Assembly: GCF_041908905.1 (NCBI RefSeq)
Contig: NZ_JAYREK010000013.1
Coordinates: 28,066 to 92,065, forward strand
Reading direction: 5' to 3'
Source: Zoogloea sp041908905
Lineage (GTDB): Bacteria; Pseudomonadota; Gammaproteobacteria; Burkholderiales; Rhodocyclaceae
Length of the DNA: 64,000 nt
The translations under genes and the position numbers were made by a program. The notes beneath the pieces are model-generated. The model was not told the origin of the DNA, ran no database searches, and was given only the letters and a program-made list of their open reading frames with translations. Positions 1 through 9,527 of the stretch are shown here, piece after piece. Each line of letters begins with the position of its first letter. The stretch's first letter is position 1.

Positions 1-1
1 G

Positions 2-1315
<1,314 letters not shown>

Positions 1316-1339
1316 CGCATCGTTTCCCGTCACACCCAG

Positions 1340-1363
1340 GGCCGGCTCGACGCCGGCCTTTTT
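1340..1363 (+). terminator. Rho-independent terminator after ftsH
   Basis: Perfect 7-bp stem GGCCGGC / GCCGGCC with a 5-nt loop, followed directly by five T. It separates ftsH from folP. Confidence 0.85.
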
Positions 1364-1378
1364 AATTTCGAGGCCCAA

Positions 1379-2236
1379 ATGAGTTCTTCCATTCTCGCCT
1401 GCGGTCGCTTTCGGCTGGACATGTCCCAGCCCAAGATCATGGCGATCATCAACGTCACCGCCGATTCGTTCTCTGGCGATGGTTGTCCGGATCTCGACAC
1501 CGCTGTGCGCGCGGCCGAACGGGCGATAAAGGAGGGTGCCGAGATTCTCGATATCGGCGGCGAGTCGTCCCGGCCGGGTGCCGCCCCCGTTTCGGAGCAG
1601 CAGGAGCTGGATCGCGTCGTGCCCTTGGTCGAGGCGCTGGCGCCGTTAAACATTCCGCTCTCCATCGATACGGTGAAGCCGGCGGTGATGCGGGAGTCGA
1701 TCCGCGCCGGCGCCGATCTGATCAACGATATCGCGTCGTTCAGGGCGCCGGGGGCGCTGGAGGTCGTGTGCAGCACCTCGGTGGCTCTGAGTGTCATGCA
1801 CATGCAGGGTGAGCCCGGTACGATGCAGCGTGCGCCGAGCTACGGCGACGTCGTCGCCGAGGTGAAGGACTTTCTCGACGATCGGGTCCGGGTCCTCCTC
1901 GATCATGGCGTGGTGCGGGAGCGCATCGTGGTCGATCCCGGTTTCGGCTTCGGCAAGACGCTGGATCACAATCTGGCGCTGCTGCGGAATCTCGAAGTGT
2001 TTGGCGAAGCCGGTTATCCGGTTTTCGTGGGGATGTCACGCAAGACGATGCTGGGAGCAATCACCGGGCGCGACGTCAACGAACGTGTCTTTGCCGGCGC
2101 GGCGGCGGCGTTGTTGGCGGTTCAACGTGGGGCGCGTATCGTACGCACCCATGACGTCGGCGCAACGCGTGATGTTTTGCGCGTATGGGCAGCCGTCGAG
2201 GCAGACAGTCATGCCGGCTTTGCGGCAAAATGCTGA
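1379..2236 (+). CDS. folP: Dihydropteroate synthase
   Basis: Condenses 6-hydroxymethyl-dihydropterin pyrophosphate with p-aminobenzoate in folate synthesis; cytosolic TIM barrel. The 285 aa length is normal for the family. The N-terminal signature reads MAIINVTADSFSGDG, where most family members have NVTPDSFSDGG, so the usual Pro is Ala and the Asp/Gly order is changed. DIGGESSRPG and the C-terminal IVRTHDV motif are intact. It lies between the ftsH terminator and glmM with a 29-nt gap to glmM, so folP and glmM are probably cotranscribed. Confidence 0.95.
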   Translation: MSSSILACGRFRLDMSQPKIMAIINVTADSFSGDGCPDLDTAVRAAERAIKEGAEILDIGGESSRPGAAPVSEQQELDRVVPLVEALAPLNIPLSIDTVKPAVMRESIRAGADLINDIASFRAPGALEVVCSTSVALSVMHMQGEPGTMQRAPSYGDVVAEVKDFLDDRVRVLLDHGVVRERIVVDPGFGFGKTLDHNLALLRNLEVFGEAGYPVFVGMSRKTMLGAITGRDVNERVFAGAAAALLAVQRGARIVRTHDVGATRDVLRVWAAVEADSHAGFAAKC

Positions 2237-2265
2237 AATCATGAAAGAGTGCTTGCGAGGGGAAG

Positions 2266-3618
2266 ATGTCTAGAAGGTATTTTGGTACTGATGGTGTGCG
2301 TGGATGTGTCGGCGATGCGCCGATCACGCCGGATTTCTGCCTGCGTCTTGGCTATGCGGCCGGCAAGACCCTGGTGGCCCGCGAGCATTTGCGCCCGGGT
2401 GAGCGGCCTGCGGTGATCATCGGCAAAGACACCCGGATTTCCGGCTACATGCTCGAGTCGGCCCTGGAGGCGGGCTTCTCGGCTGCCGGTGTCGACGTCT
2501 TCCTGGCCGGTCCGCTGCCGACGCCGGCGATTGCCTATCTGACCCGCGCGCTCCGTCTGCAGGCGGGCGTGGTGATCTCCGCTTCGCACAACCCGTTCGA
2601 GGATAACGGGATCAAGTTCTTCTCCGCGGCCGGCACCAAGCTGCCCGACTCCGTCGAGCTCGAGATCGAGGCGCGGCTGGATGAGCCGATGGGCTGCGAA
2701 CATTCGGCGGGCCTCGGCAAGGCCCAGCGCATCGACGATGCGCGGGGGCGCTACGTCGAGTTCTGCAAGAACACCTTCCCCAACGAGCTCGACCTGCGCG
2801 GCCTGAAGATTGCGCTCGACTGTGCCCACGGCGCGGCCTACATGGTGGCGCCCAAGGTCTTCCACGAACTGGGTGCGGAACTCGTGCTGGTGGGGGTGGA
2901 GCCCAACGGCCTCAACATCAACGACAAGGTCGGCGCGACCTCGCCCCAGAGCATCCGCGACGCCGTGTTGAAGAGCGGGGCCGATCTGGGTATCGCGCTG
3001 GACGGCGACGGCGACCGGATCATCATGGTCGACGGCAAGGGCGGCATCTACGACGGCGACAAGCTGCTGTACGTGATCGCCAAGGCTGCGGTGGCGCAGG
3101 GCAACGCGAACGGTGTGGTCGGTACCCTGATGAGCAATCTCGGCTTCGAGCACGCAGTGGCGCGGCTGGGCCTGCCGTTCGCCCGGGCCAAGGTGGGCGA
3201 CCGCTATGTGCTCGAAATGATGCACGCCAACGGCTGGAAGCTGGGGGGCGAGAACTCCGGTCACATCATCTGCCTGGATCGTCACTCGACTGGCGACGGC
3301 ATCATCGCCGGCCTGCAGGTGCTCGCGGCCCTGTGCCAGCAGAATTCGACGCTCGACGAGATGTGCGCTGATCTCGTCTTTTATCCGCAGAAGCTCGTCA
3401 ATGTGCCGATCAAGCCGGGTTTTGCGTGGTCGGACAACGACTCGATCAAGGCGGCCGTAGACGCGGCGACCCAGGAGCTTGCAGATACGGGGCGGGTCCT
3501 GCTGCGCCCGTCGGGAACCGAGCCCTTACTGCGGGTGATGGTAGAGGGCAGTGATGGTGAGCAGGTCGAGCGCCTCGCCCACGGTCTCGCCGAGGTCGTG
3601 AAGGCAGCGGCAAACTAA
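2266..3618 (+). CDS. glmM: Phosphoglucosamine mutase
   Basis: Interconverts glucosamine-6-phosphate and glucosamine-1-phosphate on the way to UDP-GlcNAc for peptidoglycan and LPS. The 450 aa protein starts with the typical RRYFGTDGVRG. It carries the phosphoserine loop ISASHNP (Ser107), the metal-binding loop DGDGDR near residue 246, the sugar-binding GGENSGH and the C-terminal phosphate loop RPSGTEPLLRVM. A GAGGGG-type ribosome binding site precedes the ATG. Transcription ends at the long hairpin at 3673-3716. Confidence 0.97.
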   Translation: MSRRYFGTDGVRGCVGDAPITPDFCLRLGYAAGKTLVAREHLRPGERPAVIIGKDTRISGYMLESALEAGFSAAGVDVFLAGPLPTPAIAYLTRALRLQAGVVISASHNPFEDNGIKFFSAAGTKLPDSVELEIEARLDEPMGCEHSAGLGKAQRIDDARGRYVEFCKNTFPNELDLRGLKIALDCAHGAAYMVAPKVFHELGAELVLVGVEPNGLNINDKVGATSPQSIRDAVLKSGADLGIALDGDGDRIIMVDGKGGIYDGDKLLYVIAKAAVAQGNANGVVGTLMSNLGFEHAVARLGLPFARAKVGDRYVLEMMHANGWKLGGENSGHIICLDRHSTGDGIIAGLQVLAALCQQNSTLDEMCADLVFYPQKLVNVPIKPGFAWSDNDSIKAAVDAATQELADTGRVLLRPSGTEPLLRVMVEGSDGEQVERLAHGLAEVVKAAAN

Positions 3619-3635
3619 ATTTGCTGCAGCGCGAC

Positions 3636-3669
3636 ATGTAACAAATCTGAAATTTACCAGTCGTAGAAT
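3636..3669 (+). promoter_or_regulatory. Candidate Pho box and -10 of the pst operon
   Basis: Two heptamers with an 11-nt period, TGTAACA (3637-3643) and TGAAATT (3648-3654), resemble the PhoB direct repeat CTGTCAT-N4-CTGTCAT. A -10 element TAGAAT lies at 3664-3669, nine bases further on, and no -35 is recognisable, as in PhoB-activated promoters. The match is partial, so PhoB control is an inference supported by the downstream pstSCAB genes. Confidence 0.5.
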
Positions 3670-3672
3670 CAG

Positions 3673-3716
3673 CCCGGTGTCAGATTCGCGTTGTGCGAAC
3701 TGGCCCCGGGTTTTTT
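3673..3716 (+). terminator. Long hairpin terminator between glmM and pstS
   Basis: Stem segments CCGGG/CCCGG, TCAG/CTGG and TTCGC/GCGAA stack around a GTTGT loop, broken by one small internal loop and one bulged base. Six T follow. It ends glmM transcripts but lies just downstream of the proposed pstS -10, so pst transcripts would start inside its 5' arm. Confidence 0.8.
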
Positions 3717-3767
3717 GTTTCAAGCCGTCAGTGGCTTTGTGCGGCTCACTCTACGATGGAGAAATTC

Positions 3768-4805
3768 ATGCAAGGTTTCATTCGCGCCTGTACGTTTGTT
3801 GTTGCCCTGGGTGGTGCTGGTGTCGCGCAGGCTGTTGATATTACCGGTGCAGGGGCCACTTTCCCTTACCCCATCTACTCGAAGTGGGCTGAAATCTACA
3901 AGGCCAAGACCGGCGTCGGTCTGAACTACCAGTCCATCGGCTCCGGTGGTGGCATCAAGCAGATCAAGTCGAAGACCGTCGATTTCGGTGCTTCCGACAT
4001 GCCGCTGAAGGCTGAAGACCTCGAGAAGGATGGCCTCGTCCAGTTTCCCGCTGTGATCGGCGGCGTGGTTCCGGTGGTGAATCTCGAAGGGGTCGCGCCG
4101 GGCCAGATGAAGATGACCGGCGTCGTGCTGGCCGACATCTACATGGGCAAGATCAAGAAGTGGAACGATCCGGCGATCGCTGCGCTGAACAGCGGCGTCA
4201 AGCTGCCGGACGAAAACATCACTGTCGTCCGCCGTGCCGACGGCTCGGGCACGACCTTCCTCTTCACGAATTACCTGTCCAAGGTGTCGGGTGACTGGAA
4301 GGACAAGGTCGGTGCCGGTACCGCGGTCCAGTGGCCGGAAGGTGTCGGTGGCAAGGGCAACGAAGGCGTGGCTTCCTACGTCCAGCGTATCAAGGGCGGC
4401 ATCGGCTACGTGGAGTACGCCTACGCCAAGAAGAACAAGATGATCCACCTGGCGATGAAGAACAAGGCCGGCGAGTTCGTTCAGCCGGATGACCTGACCT
4501 TCCAGGCTGCCGCGTCCTTCGCCGAATGGAACAAGGTGCCGGGCTTCGGCGAGATCCTCACCGAGCAGCCTGGCAAGACCAGCTGGCCGATCACCGGCGC
4601 CAGCTTCATCCTGATGCACAAGGTGCAGGCTGATCCCGCCAAGGGCGCAGAAGTGGTGAAGTTCTTCGACTGGGCTTTCAAGAACGGTCAGAAGACCGCC
4701 GAAGAGCTCGACTATGTTGCCCTGCCTGCCGTGCTGGTCAAGCAGATCGACACCGCTCTCCGTGGTTCCCTCAAGGATGCCGCTGGCAACCCGGTCGTCA
4801 AGTAA
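3768..4805 (+). CDS. pstS: Phosphate-binding periplasmic protein PstS
   Basis: Periplasmic receptor that captures inorganic phosphate for the PstCAB ABC importer. The start at 3768 is chosen because GGAG sits six bases upstream and gives a clean Sec signal peptide ending GVAQA before VDITGAGATFP, the usual mature start. Longer in-frame starts at 3693 (GTG) and 3756 (ATG) exist but would add unneeded sequence; the 3693 start lies in the terminator. The phosphate-loop motif RADGSGTTFLF is present. Mature length is about 323 aa, normal for PstS. It is first in pstSCAB, with a hairpin before pstC. Confidence 0.95.
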   Translation: MQGFIRACTFVVALGGAGVAQAVDITGAGATFPYPIYSKWAEIYKAKTGVGLNYQSIGSGGGIKQIKSKTVDFGASDMPLKAEDLEKDGLVQFPAVIGGVVPVVNLEGVAPGQMKMTGVVLADIYMGKIKKWNDPAIAALNSGVKLPDENITVVRRADGSGTTFLFTNYLSKVSGDWKDKVGAGTAVQWPEGVGGKGNEGVASYVQRIKGGIGYVEYAYAKKNKMIHLAMKNKAGEFVQPDDLTFQAAASFAEWNKVPGFGEILTEQPGKTSWPITGASFILMHKVQADPAKGAEVVKFFDWAFKNGQKTAEELDYVALPAVLVKQIDTALRGSLKDAAGNPVVK

Positions 4806-4824
4806 ATCTCAGGTCTGAAGGGGG

Positions 4825-4860
4825 CAGGGCGGCTGCGTGGCAGTTCGCCCGCCCTGTTTT
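4825..4860 (+). terminator. Intra-operon hairpin/terminator between pstS and pstC
   Basis: Perfect 8-bp stem CAGGGCGG / CCGCCCTG enclosing a second small stem CTGC/GCAG, followed by TTTT. It may lower pstCAB transcription relative to pstS, or protect the pstS 3' end; both roles are inferred. Confidence 0.65.
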
Positions 4861-4887
4861 GTCGTCGAATCAACACGGTGAGCTGCA

Positions 4888-5931
4888 ATGTCTTCATATA
4901 GCACTGCTCTTGGAACCGGAGGCGCTGCCGCGCAAGGCTCGGCGGTCTCCGGTCAGGCAGGTGGGGTGAAAAAACCCGATCCTTCGCGTGATCGAATGCG
5001 TGTGCAACGCCTCCAGGATGCGCTCTTTTTTCAGCTCACGCGTCTCTTCGCCTTTCTCGTCCTCGCGATCCTGGTCGCGATCCTGGCTTCGCTTTTCTAT
5101 GGTGCCTGGCCGGCCCTGAAGGAGTTCGGCGCAGGGTTCCCGTTCAGCGCCGAATGGAATCCGGTGCTCGACAAATTTGGTGGCCTCATTTCGGTGTACG
5201 GGACGTTGAGCACGTCCCTGATCGCGCTGATCGTGGCGGTGCCGGTGAGTTTCGGTATCGCGCTCTTCCTGACCGAGCTGTGCCCCCCCGCGCTGCGAGC
5301 CCCGCTGGGCGTGGCGGTCGAGCTGCTGGCCGCGGTGCCCAGCATCATCTACGGCATGTGGGGCCTGTTCGTCTTTGCTCCGCTCTTTGCCGACTACATC
5401 CAGCCGGTCCTGAGCGCCACCTTCGGCAATCTGCCGTTCGTGGGGGCGCTTTTTCAGGGGCCCCAGAACGGCATCGGGATCCTGTCGGCCGGCTTGATCC
5501 TGGCCGTCATGGTCATCCCGTTCATTGCCTCGGTGATGCGCGATGTTTTCGAAGTGGTGCCCGGGATTCTTAAAGAGTCGGCCTATGGCCTGGGTGCAAC
5601 CACCTGGGAGGTGGTCTGGAATGTCGTCCTGCCCTACACCCGTGTCGGCGTGATCGGTGGCGTGATGCTCGGTCTCGGCCGTGCGCTCGGCGAAACGATG
5701 GCCGTCACCTTCGTCATCGGCAACGCGCACCGCATCAGCCCTTCGCTTTACGAGGCGGGCAACAGCATTGCCTCCACGCTGGCCAACGAGTTTGCCGAGG
5801 CCGCGTCGGATCTTCATGTCGCGTCGCTGATCGCCCTTGGCCTGATCCTGTTCTTCGTGACCTTCGTCGTGCTGGCGATTTCCAAAGTTCTGCTGATGCG
5901 TCTTCAGCGTAGTGAAGGGGAGAAAACCTGA
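4888..5931 (+). CDS. pstC: Phosphate ABC transporter permease PstC
   Basis: Inner-membrane permease of the high-affinity phosphate importer. The 347 aa protein has a hydrophilic N-terminal extension of about 50 residues, then six predicted membrane segments. The cytoplasmic coupling EAA-like motif reads ESAYGLGATTWEVVW and is followed by GLGRALGETMAV, typical of PstC. The stop codon overlaps the pstA start by one base (TGATG), so the two permeases are translationally coupled. Confidence 0.95.
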   Translation: MSSYSTALGTGGAAAQGSAVSGQAGGVKKPDPSRDRMRVQRLQDALFFQLTRLFAFLVLAILVAILASLFYGAWPALKEFGAGFPFSAEWNPVLDKFGGLISVYGTLSTSLIALIVAVPVSFGIALFLTELCPPALRAPLGVAVELLAAVPSIIYGMWGLFVFAPLFADYIQPVLSATFGNLPFVGALFQGPQNGIGILSAGLILAVMVIPFIASVMRDVFEVVPGILKESAYGLGATTWEVVWNVVLPYTRVGVIGGVMLGLGRALGETMAVTFVIGNAHRISPSLYEAGNSIASTLANEFAEAASDLHVASLIALGLILFFVTFVVLAISKVLLMRLQRSEGEKT

Positions 5932-6779
5932 TGGCGCTCGAAACAACCGCGCTCTATCGGAAGCGGGTGCGAACCAATCGGGTCGCGCTGGTGCTTTCGG
6001 TCCTCGCCATGCTGATCGGCATGAGCTTTCTCGCCTGGATTCTGGCGGTGCTCCTGTACAAAGGCTTTGGCGCGCTCAGCCTGACGCTCTTCACCGCTTC
6101 GACGCCCGCACCCGGATCCGATGGCGGTCTGGCAAACGCGATCCTCGGCAGCGCCGCCATGGTCGGCGTGGCCACCTTCATCGCGACGCCGATCGGGATC
6201 CTTGCCGGCATCTACCTCTCCGAGTACGGGCGTCGTGGCTGGCTCGCGCCGGCTACCCGCTTCATCAACGACATCCTGCTGTCGGCCCCTTCGATCGTGA
6301 TCGGCGTCTTCATCTATGCGATCTACGTGGCCCAGGTGCAGCACTTCTCGGGCTGGGCGGGGTCGTTGGCGCTCGCGCTGATCGCCATTCCGGTCGTCGT
6401 CCGCACCACCGAGAACATGCTCAATCTCGTTCCGGCCAGCCTGCGTGAAGCCGCCTCCGCCCTGGGAGCGCCCCGCTGGAAGGTGCTGCTGAGCGTGGTG
6501 CTGCGGGCAGCCAAGGCGGGCGTGCTGACGGGCATCCTGCTGGCGGTGGCGCGGGTCAGCGGCGAAACAGCGCCCTTGCTCTTCACTGCCCTCAACAACC
6601 AGTTCATGAGCACGGACCTCAACGGCCCGATGGCCAACCTGCCGGTGGTGATCTTCCAGTTTGCCATGAGCCCCTACGAAAACTGGAACTCGCTTGCCTG
6701 GGGGGGCGCGATCATCATCACCTTTGGTGTGCTCTGCCTGAACATTGCCGTTCGCACCCTGTTCCGTAAGAAGATTTAA
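5931..6779 (+). CDS. pstA: Phosphate ABC transporter permease PstA
   Basis: Second inner-membrane permease, forming a heterodimer with PstC. The 282 aa protein has six predicted membrane segments. The coupling region reads REAASALGAPRWKVLLSVVL and is followed by ARVSGETAPLLFT, which distinguishes PstA from PstC. It starts one base into the pstC stop codon and ends eight bases before pstB. Confidence 0.95.
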   Translation: MALETTALYRKRVRTNRVALVLSVLAMLIGMSFLAWILAVLLYKGFGALSLTLFTASTPAPGSDGGLANAILGSAAMVGVATFIATPIGILAGIYLSEYGRRGWLAPATRFINDILLSAPSIVIGVFIYAIYVAQVQHFSGWAGSLALALIAIPVVVRTTENMLNLVPASLREAASALGAPRWKVLLSVVLRAAKAGVLTGILLAVARVSGETAPLLFTALNNQFMSTDLNGPMANLPVVIFQFAMSPYENWNSLAWGGAIIITFGVLCLNIAVRTLFRKKI

Positions 6780-6787
6780 GGAAATCC

Positions 6788-7627
6788 ATGATGCAATCCT
6801 CTACTGTCACAACGCGCGACATGTCGTTCTCGCAACTACGCAGCGAGCCGGGCGCTGTTGCCGCGCAGGGTGCAGAGCCGAAGATCAAGATCCGCAATCT
6901 CGACTTCTTCTACGGTTCATTCCAGGGCCTCAAGCACATCAACCTCGACATCCACGAAGGGATGGTGACGGCTTTCATCGGGCCGTCCGGGTGCGGCAAG
7001 TCCACGCTGCTGCGCACCTTGAACCGGATGTACGACCTGTACCCCGGCCAGCGCGCTACGGGAGAGATCCTGCTCAACGGCCGCAACGTCCTCGATGAAG
7101 GCCAGGACGTCAACGCCCTCCGGGCCAAGGTCGGCATGGTGTTTCAGAAGCCTACCCCGTTCCCGATGTCGATCTACGAGAACATCGCCTTCGGTGTGCG
7201 CCTCTACGAGAGCCTGTCCCGCGCAGACATGGACAACCGGGTCGAGTGGGCGCTCCGCAAGGCCGCCCTGTGGGACGAGGTCAAAGGCAAGCTCAACCAG
7301 AGCGGCCTGTCCCTGTCGGGCGGCCAGCAGCAGCGTCTCTGCATCGCGCGTGGCGTCGCCGTGAAGCCCGAGGTTCTGCTCCTCGACGAACCGACATCGG
7401 CCCTCGATCCAATCTCCACGGCCAAGGTCGAGGAGCTTGTACACGAGCTGAAGAGCGAATACACCATCGCCATCGTGACCCACAACATGCAGCAGGCGGC
7501 GCGTGTGTCCGACTACACCGCCTACATGTACCTCGGCGAACTCGTCGAGTTCGGTCTGACCGATGAAATCTTCATCAAGCCGAAGCGCAAGGAGACTGAG
7601 GACTACATTACCGGGCGATTTGGTTGA
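6788..7627 (+). CDS. pstB: Phosphate ABC transporter ATP-binding protein PstB
   Basis: Cytosolic ATPase powering phosphate import through PstCA. The 279 aa protein has Walker A GPSGCGKST (residues 65-73), the Q-loop VGMVFQKP, the signature LSGGQQQR, Walker B LLLDEPTSALD and the H-loop THNM. The N-terminus carries about 30 residues before the usual PstB core. A second ATG three bases on is an alternative start. The operon ends at a strong terminator without phoU, which often follows pstB in Proteobacteria. Confidence 0.97.
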   Translation: MMQSSTVTTRDMSFSQLRSEPGAVAAQGAEPKIKIRNLDFFYGSFQGLKHINLDIHEGMVTAFIGPSGCGKSTLLRTLNRMYDLYPGQRATGEILLNGRNVLDEGQDVNALRAKVGMVFQKPTPFPMSIYENIAFGVRLYESLSRADMDNRVEWALRKAALWDEVKGKLNQSGLSLSGGQQQRLCIARGVAVKPEVLLLDEPTSALDPISTAKVEELVHELKSEYTIAIVTHNMQQAARVSDYTAYMYLGELVEFGLTDEIFIKPKRKETEDYITGRFG

Positions 7628-7652
7628 TTCGATACGTTTGAGGCACATGAAG

Positions 7653-7681
7653 GGGTTGGCACATGCCAACCCTTTTTTTTT
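7653..7681 (+). terminator. Rho-independent terminator after pstB
   Basis: Perfect 9-bp stem GGGTTGGCA / TGCCAACCC with a 2-nt loop and nine T. Confidence 0.93.
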
Positions 7682-7734
7682 GACCTGCTGTGTCCGCATG
7701 GCTAAAATGGAAAAATTTGCCTGTGGTGCTGAGC

Positions 7735-8490
7735 GTGAGGAAAAAGCTGGTCGTCGGCAACTGGAAGATGAACGGAGATCGGGCGCGCAACCTTGCGCTG
7801 ATCGATGGATTGAAAGGGCGCATTCCCGCCGGGGTCGAGGTTGCGGTGTGTCCGCCATCCCCCTATCTCGCGCAGGTGCAGGCGCTGGGTGAGCCCCTTG
7901 GGCTGGCGGTCGGTGCGCAGGATCTGAGCCCCCGGAAGGAGGGTGCCTTCACGGGCGATGTCGCGGCTGCGATGTTGCTCGACGTTGGTTGTGAGTGGGT
8001 GTTGGTCGGTCACTCCGAGCGCAGAACCCTGCACGGCGAAGGCAATGGACTGGTCGCCGAGAAGGTCGCCGTTGCCCTCGAGGCGGGCCTGAAGCCCATT
8101 CTCTGCGTGGGGGAGACCCTGGCGGAGCGCGATGGCGGTCAGGCGGAAGAGGTCGTGCGGTCCCAGGTGATGTCGGTGGTGTCGTTGCTTGGCGCGGATG
8201 CCATGGCCCGCGTGGTCGTTGCCTACGAGCCGGTCTGGGCGATTGGGACCGGGCGCACCGCGACGCCGGAGCAGGCCGAGCTCATGCATGCATGCATCCG
8301 CGAATGTCTGGAGCTTGCAGGCGTGGCGGTCGCTGGCGTCCGCATTTTGTATGGTGGTAGCGTCACCGCGGCCAATGCCGCAGCGCTTTTTGCTCAGCCG
8401 AACATTGACGGGGCCCTGGTGGGCGGCGCTTCACTTGTTGCTGATGGTTTTTCCTCGATTTGTGCGGCAGCTGCAGCTGCTGCATCCTGA
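7735..8490 (+). CDS. tpiA: Triosephosphate isomerase
   Basis: Interconverts dihydroxyacetone phosphate and glyceraldehyde-3-phosphate in glycolysis and gluconeogenesis. The GTG at 7735 is chosen because it gives MRKKLVVGNWKMNG, matching the family N-terminus, and a normal length of 251 aa. In-frame GTG codons at 7690, 7723 and 7726 are alternatives, and no ribosome binding site decides between them. Catalytic residues are Lys11 (NWKMN), His near 93 (VGHSERR) and Glu165 (AYEPVWAIGTG). The mobile loop 6 and the phosphate-binding GGSV are intact. secG follows after 21 bases, an arrangement common in Proteobacteria. Confidence 0.95.
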   Translation: MRKKLVVGNWKMNGDRARNLALIDGLKGRIPAGVEVAVCPPSPYLAQVQALGEPLGLAVGAQDLSPRKEGAFTGDVAAAMLLDVGCEWVLVGHSERRTLHGEGNGLVAEKVAVALEAGLKPILCVGETLAERDGGQAEEVVRSQVMSVVSLLGADAMARVVVAYEPVWAIGTGRTATPEQAELMHACIRECLELAGVAVAGVRILYGGSVTAANAAALFAQPNIDGALVGGASLVADGFSSICAAAAAAAS

Positions 8491-8511
8491 GTCTGATTTG
8501 CGGAGGTTTGT

Positions 8512-8877
8512 ATGGGTGGTCTGGTTTTTTCGGTTGTCCTGACGGTGCATGTGCTGGCGGGTCTCGGCGTCATTGGTCTCGTTCTCATGCAGCACGGCAA
8601 GGGTGCGGACATGGGGGCGGCCTTCGGTAGTGGCGCGTCCGGCAGTCTGTTTGGTTCGTCCGGTTCGGCCAACTTTCTCAGCCGCACGACCGCGGCGCTC
8701 GCGGCGGTATTCTTCGTCACCAGTCTCGGTCTGAGCTATCTGGCGGGTGCCAAGACGCCGTCCGCATCTAGCGTGATGGGGGCTGGCGCGCCGGTTCAGG
8801 CGCCCGTTTCCGGTGCCGCGCCGACGCCCGTGGCTCCCGCTGCGGATGGCTCCAAGGCAAAGGATATCCCCCGATAA
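8512..8877 (+). CDS. secG: Protein translocase subunit SecG
   Basis: Small inner-membrane subunit of the SecYEG translocon. The 121 aa protein has two predicted membrane segments (about residues 3-22 and 52-72), separated by the conserved cytoplasmic loop LMQHGKGADMGAAFGSGASGS. The C-terminal tail is rich in Ala, Pro and Val, as in many Betaproteobacterial SecG proteins. The ribosome binding site is GGAGG. It lies between tpiA and tRNA-Leu upstream of nuo, a typical order in this class. Confidence 0.95.
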   Translation: MGGLVFSVVLTVHVLAGLGVIGLVLMQHGKGADMGAAFGSGASGSLFGSSGSANFLSRTTAALAAVFFVTSLGLSYLAGAKTPSASSVMGAGAPVQAPVSGAAPTPVAPAADGSKAKDIPR

Positions 8878-8890
8878 AACCATGTAATGC

Positions 8891-8919
8891 TTGGCGCTTG
8901 GGGGGGCTTGTCTTATAAT
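8891..8919 (+). promoter_or_regulatory. Promoter of tRNA-Leu(GAG)
   Basis: -35 TTGGCG (8891-8896), 17-nt spacer, perfect -10 TATAAT (8914-8919), about 20 bases before the mature tRNA 5' end. Confidence 0.8.
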
Positions 8920-8939
8920 GCGCAGCGTCAAGCAAACAA

Positions 8940-9024
8940 GCCGACGTGGTGAAATTGGTAGACACGCTATCTTGAGGGGGTAGTGGCGAAAGCCGTATGA
9001 GTTCGAGTCTCATCGTCGGCACCA
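8940..9024 (+). tRNA. tRNA-Leu, anticodon GAG
   Basis: 85-nt class II tRNA with acceptor stem GCCGACG/CGTCGGC, discriminator A and encoded CCA. The anticodon stem CTATC/GGTAG (one T-G wobble) holds loop TTGAGGG, with anticodon GAG at 8974-8976. The variable arm and the T-loop GTTCGAGTC are clear. It reads CUC and CUU codons. Confidence 0.96.
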
Positions 9025-9039
9025 TAAAATAAGCGAGCT

Positions 9040-9059
9040 GCCCGCATTAGCGGGCTTTT
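9040..9059 (+). terminator. Rho-independent terminator after tRNA-Leu
   Basis: Perfect 6-bp stem GCCCGC / GCGGGC, ATTA loop, then TTTT. It lies about 48 bases before nuoA. Confidence 0.8.
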
Positions 9060-9106
9060 GCTTGCAGGCAGCACACGCGATTGCTGTTGGTTACGGGAGT
9101 TAAGCC

Positions 9107-9481
9107 ATGTTGGAATCTTATTTTCCAGTCCTTGTTTTCATCCTGTTTGCGGCTGCTTTTGGTTTTATTCCCATTGTCGCGGGTTGGGTGATCGGCCCCA
9201 GCAAGCCCGATGCAGAGAAGCTTTCACCGTTCGAGTGTGGCTTCGAGCCTTTTGAGGATGCGCGGATCAAGTTTGACGTTCGCTATTACCTCCTGGCAAT
9301 TCTTTTCATTCTTTTCGATCTCGAAATTGCCTTCCTCTTTCCGTGGGCGACGATCCTGCAGGAAATTGCTGCCAACGAGTCCATTCGGCTCTTTGGTTTC
9401 TTCGAGATGATCGTCTTTCTCGGTATTCTTCTTCTCGGCTACATCTACGTATGGAAACGAGGCGCTCTCGACTGGGAGTGA
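9107..9481 (+). CDS. nuoA: NADH-quinone oxidoreductase subunit A
   Basis: Membrane subunit of respiratory complex I at the junction with the peripheral arm. The 124 aa protein has three predicted membrane segments and the conserved loop SPFECGFEPFEDAR with its Cys, followed by KFDVRYYLLAILFILFDLE. It is the first gene of a complete 14-gene nuo operon running in the canonical order to nuoN. A GGGAG ribosome binding site precedes the ATG. No clear promoter was recognised between the tRNA terminator and this gene. Confidence 0.96.
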   Translation: MLESYFPVLVFILFAAAFGFIPIVAGWVIGPSKPDAEKLSPFECGFEPFEDARIKFDVRYYLLAILFILFDLEIAFLFPWATILQEIAANESIRLFGFFEMIVFLGILLLGYIYVWKRGALDWE

Positions 9482-9527
9482 GCTGGTTTCGGCCTGTGGC
9501 GGGTAAATTGTTGGCTAAAGGGTGTCT

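Noticed and set aside
7628..7734. A possible phoU after pstB
   Set aside because: A strong terminator and tpiA follow directly. No phoU-like sequence is present in the window.
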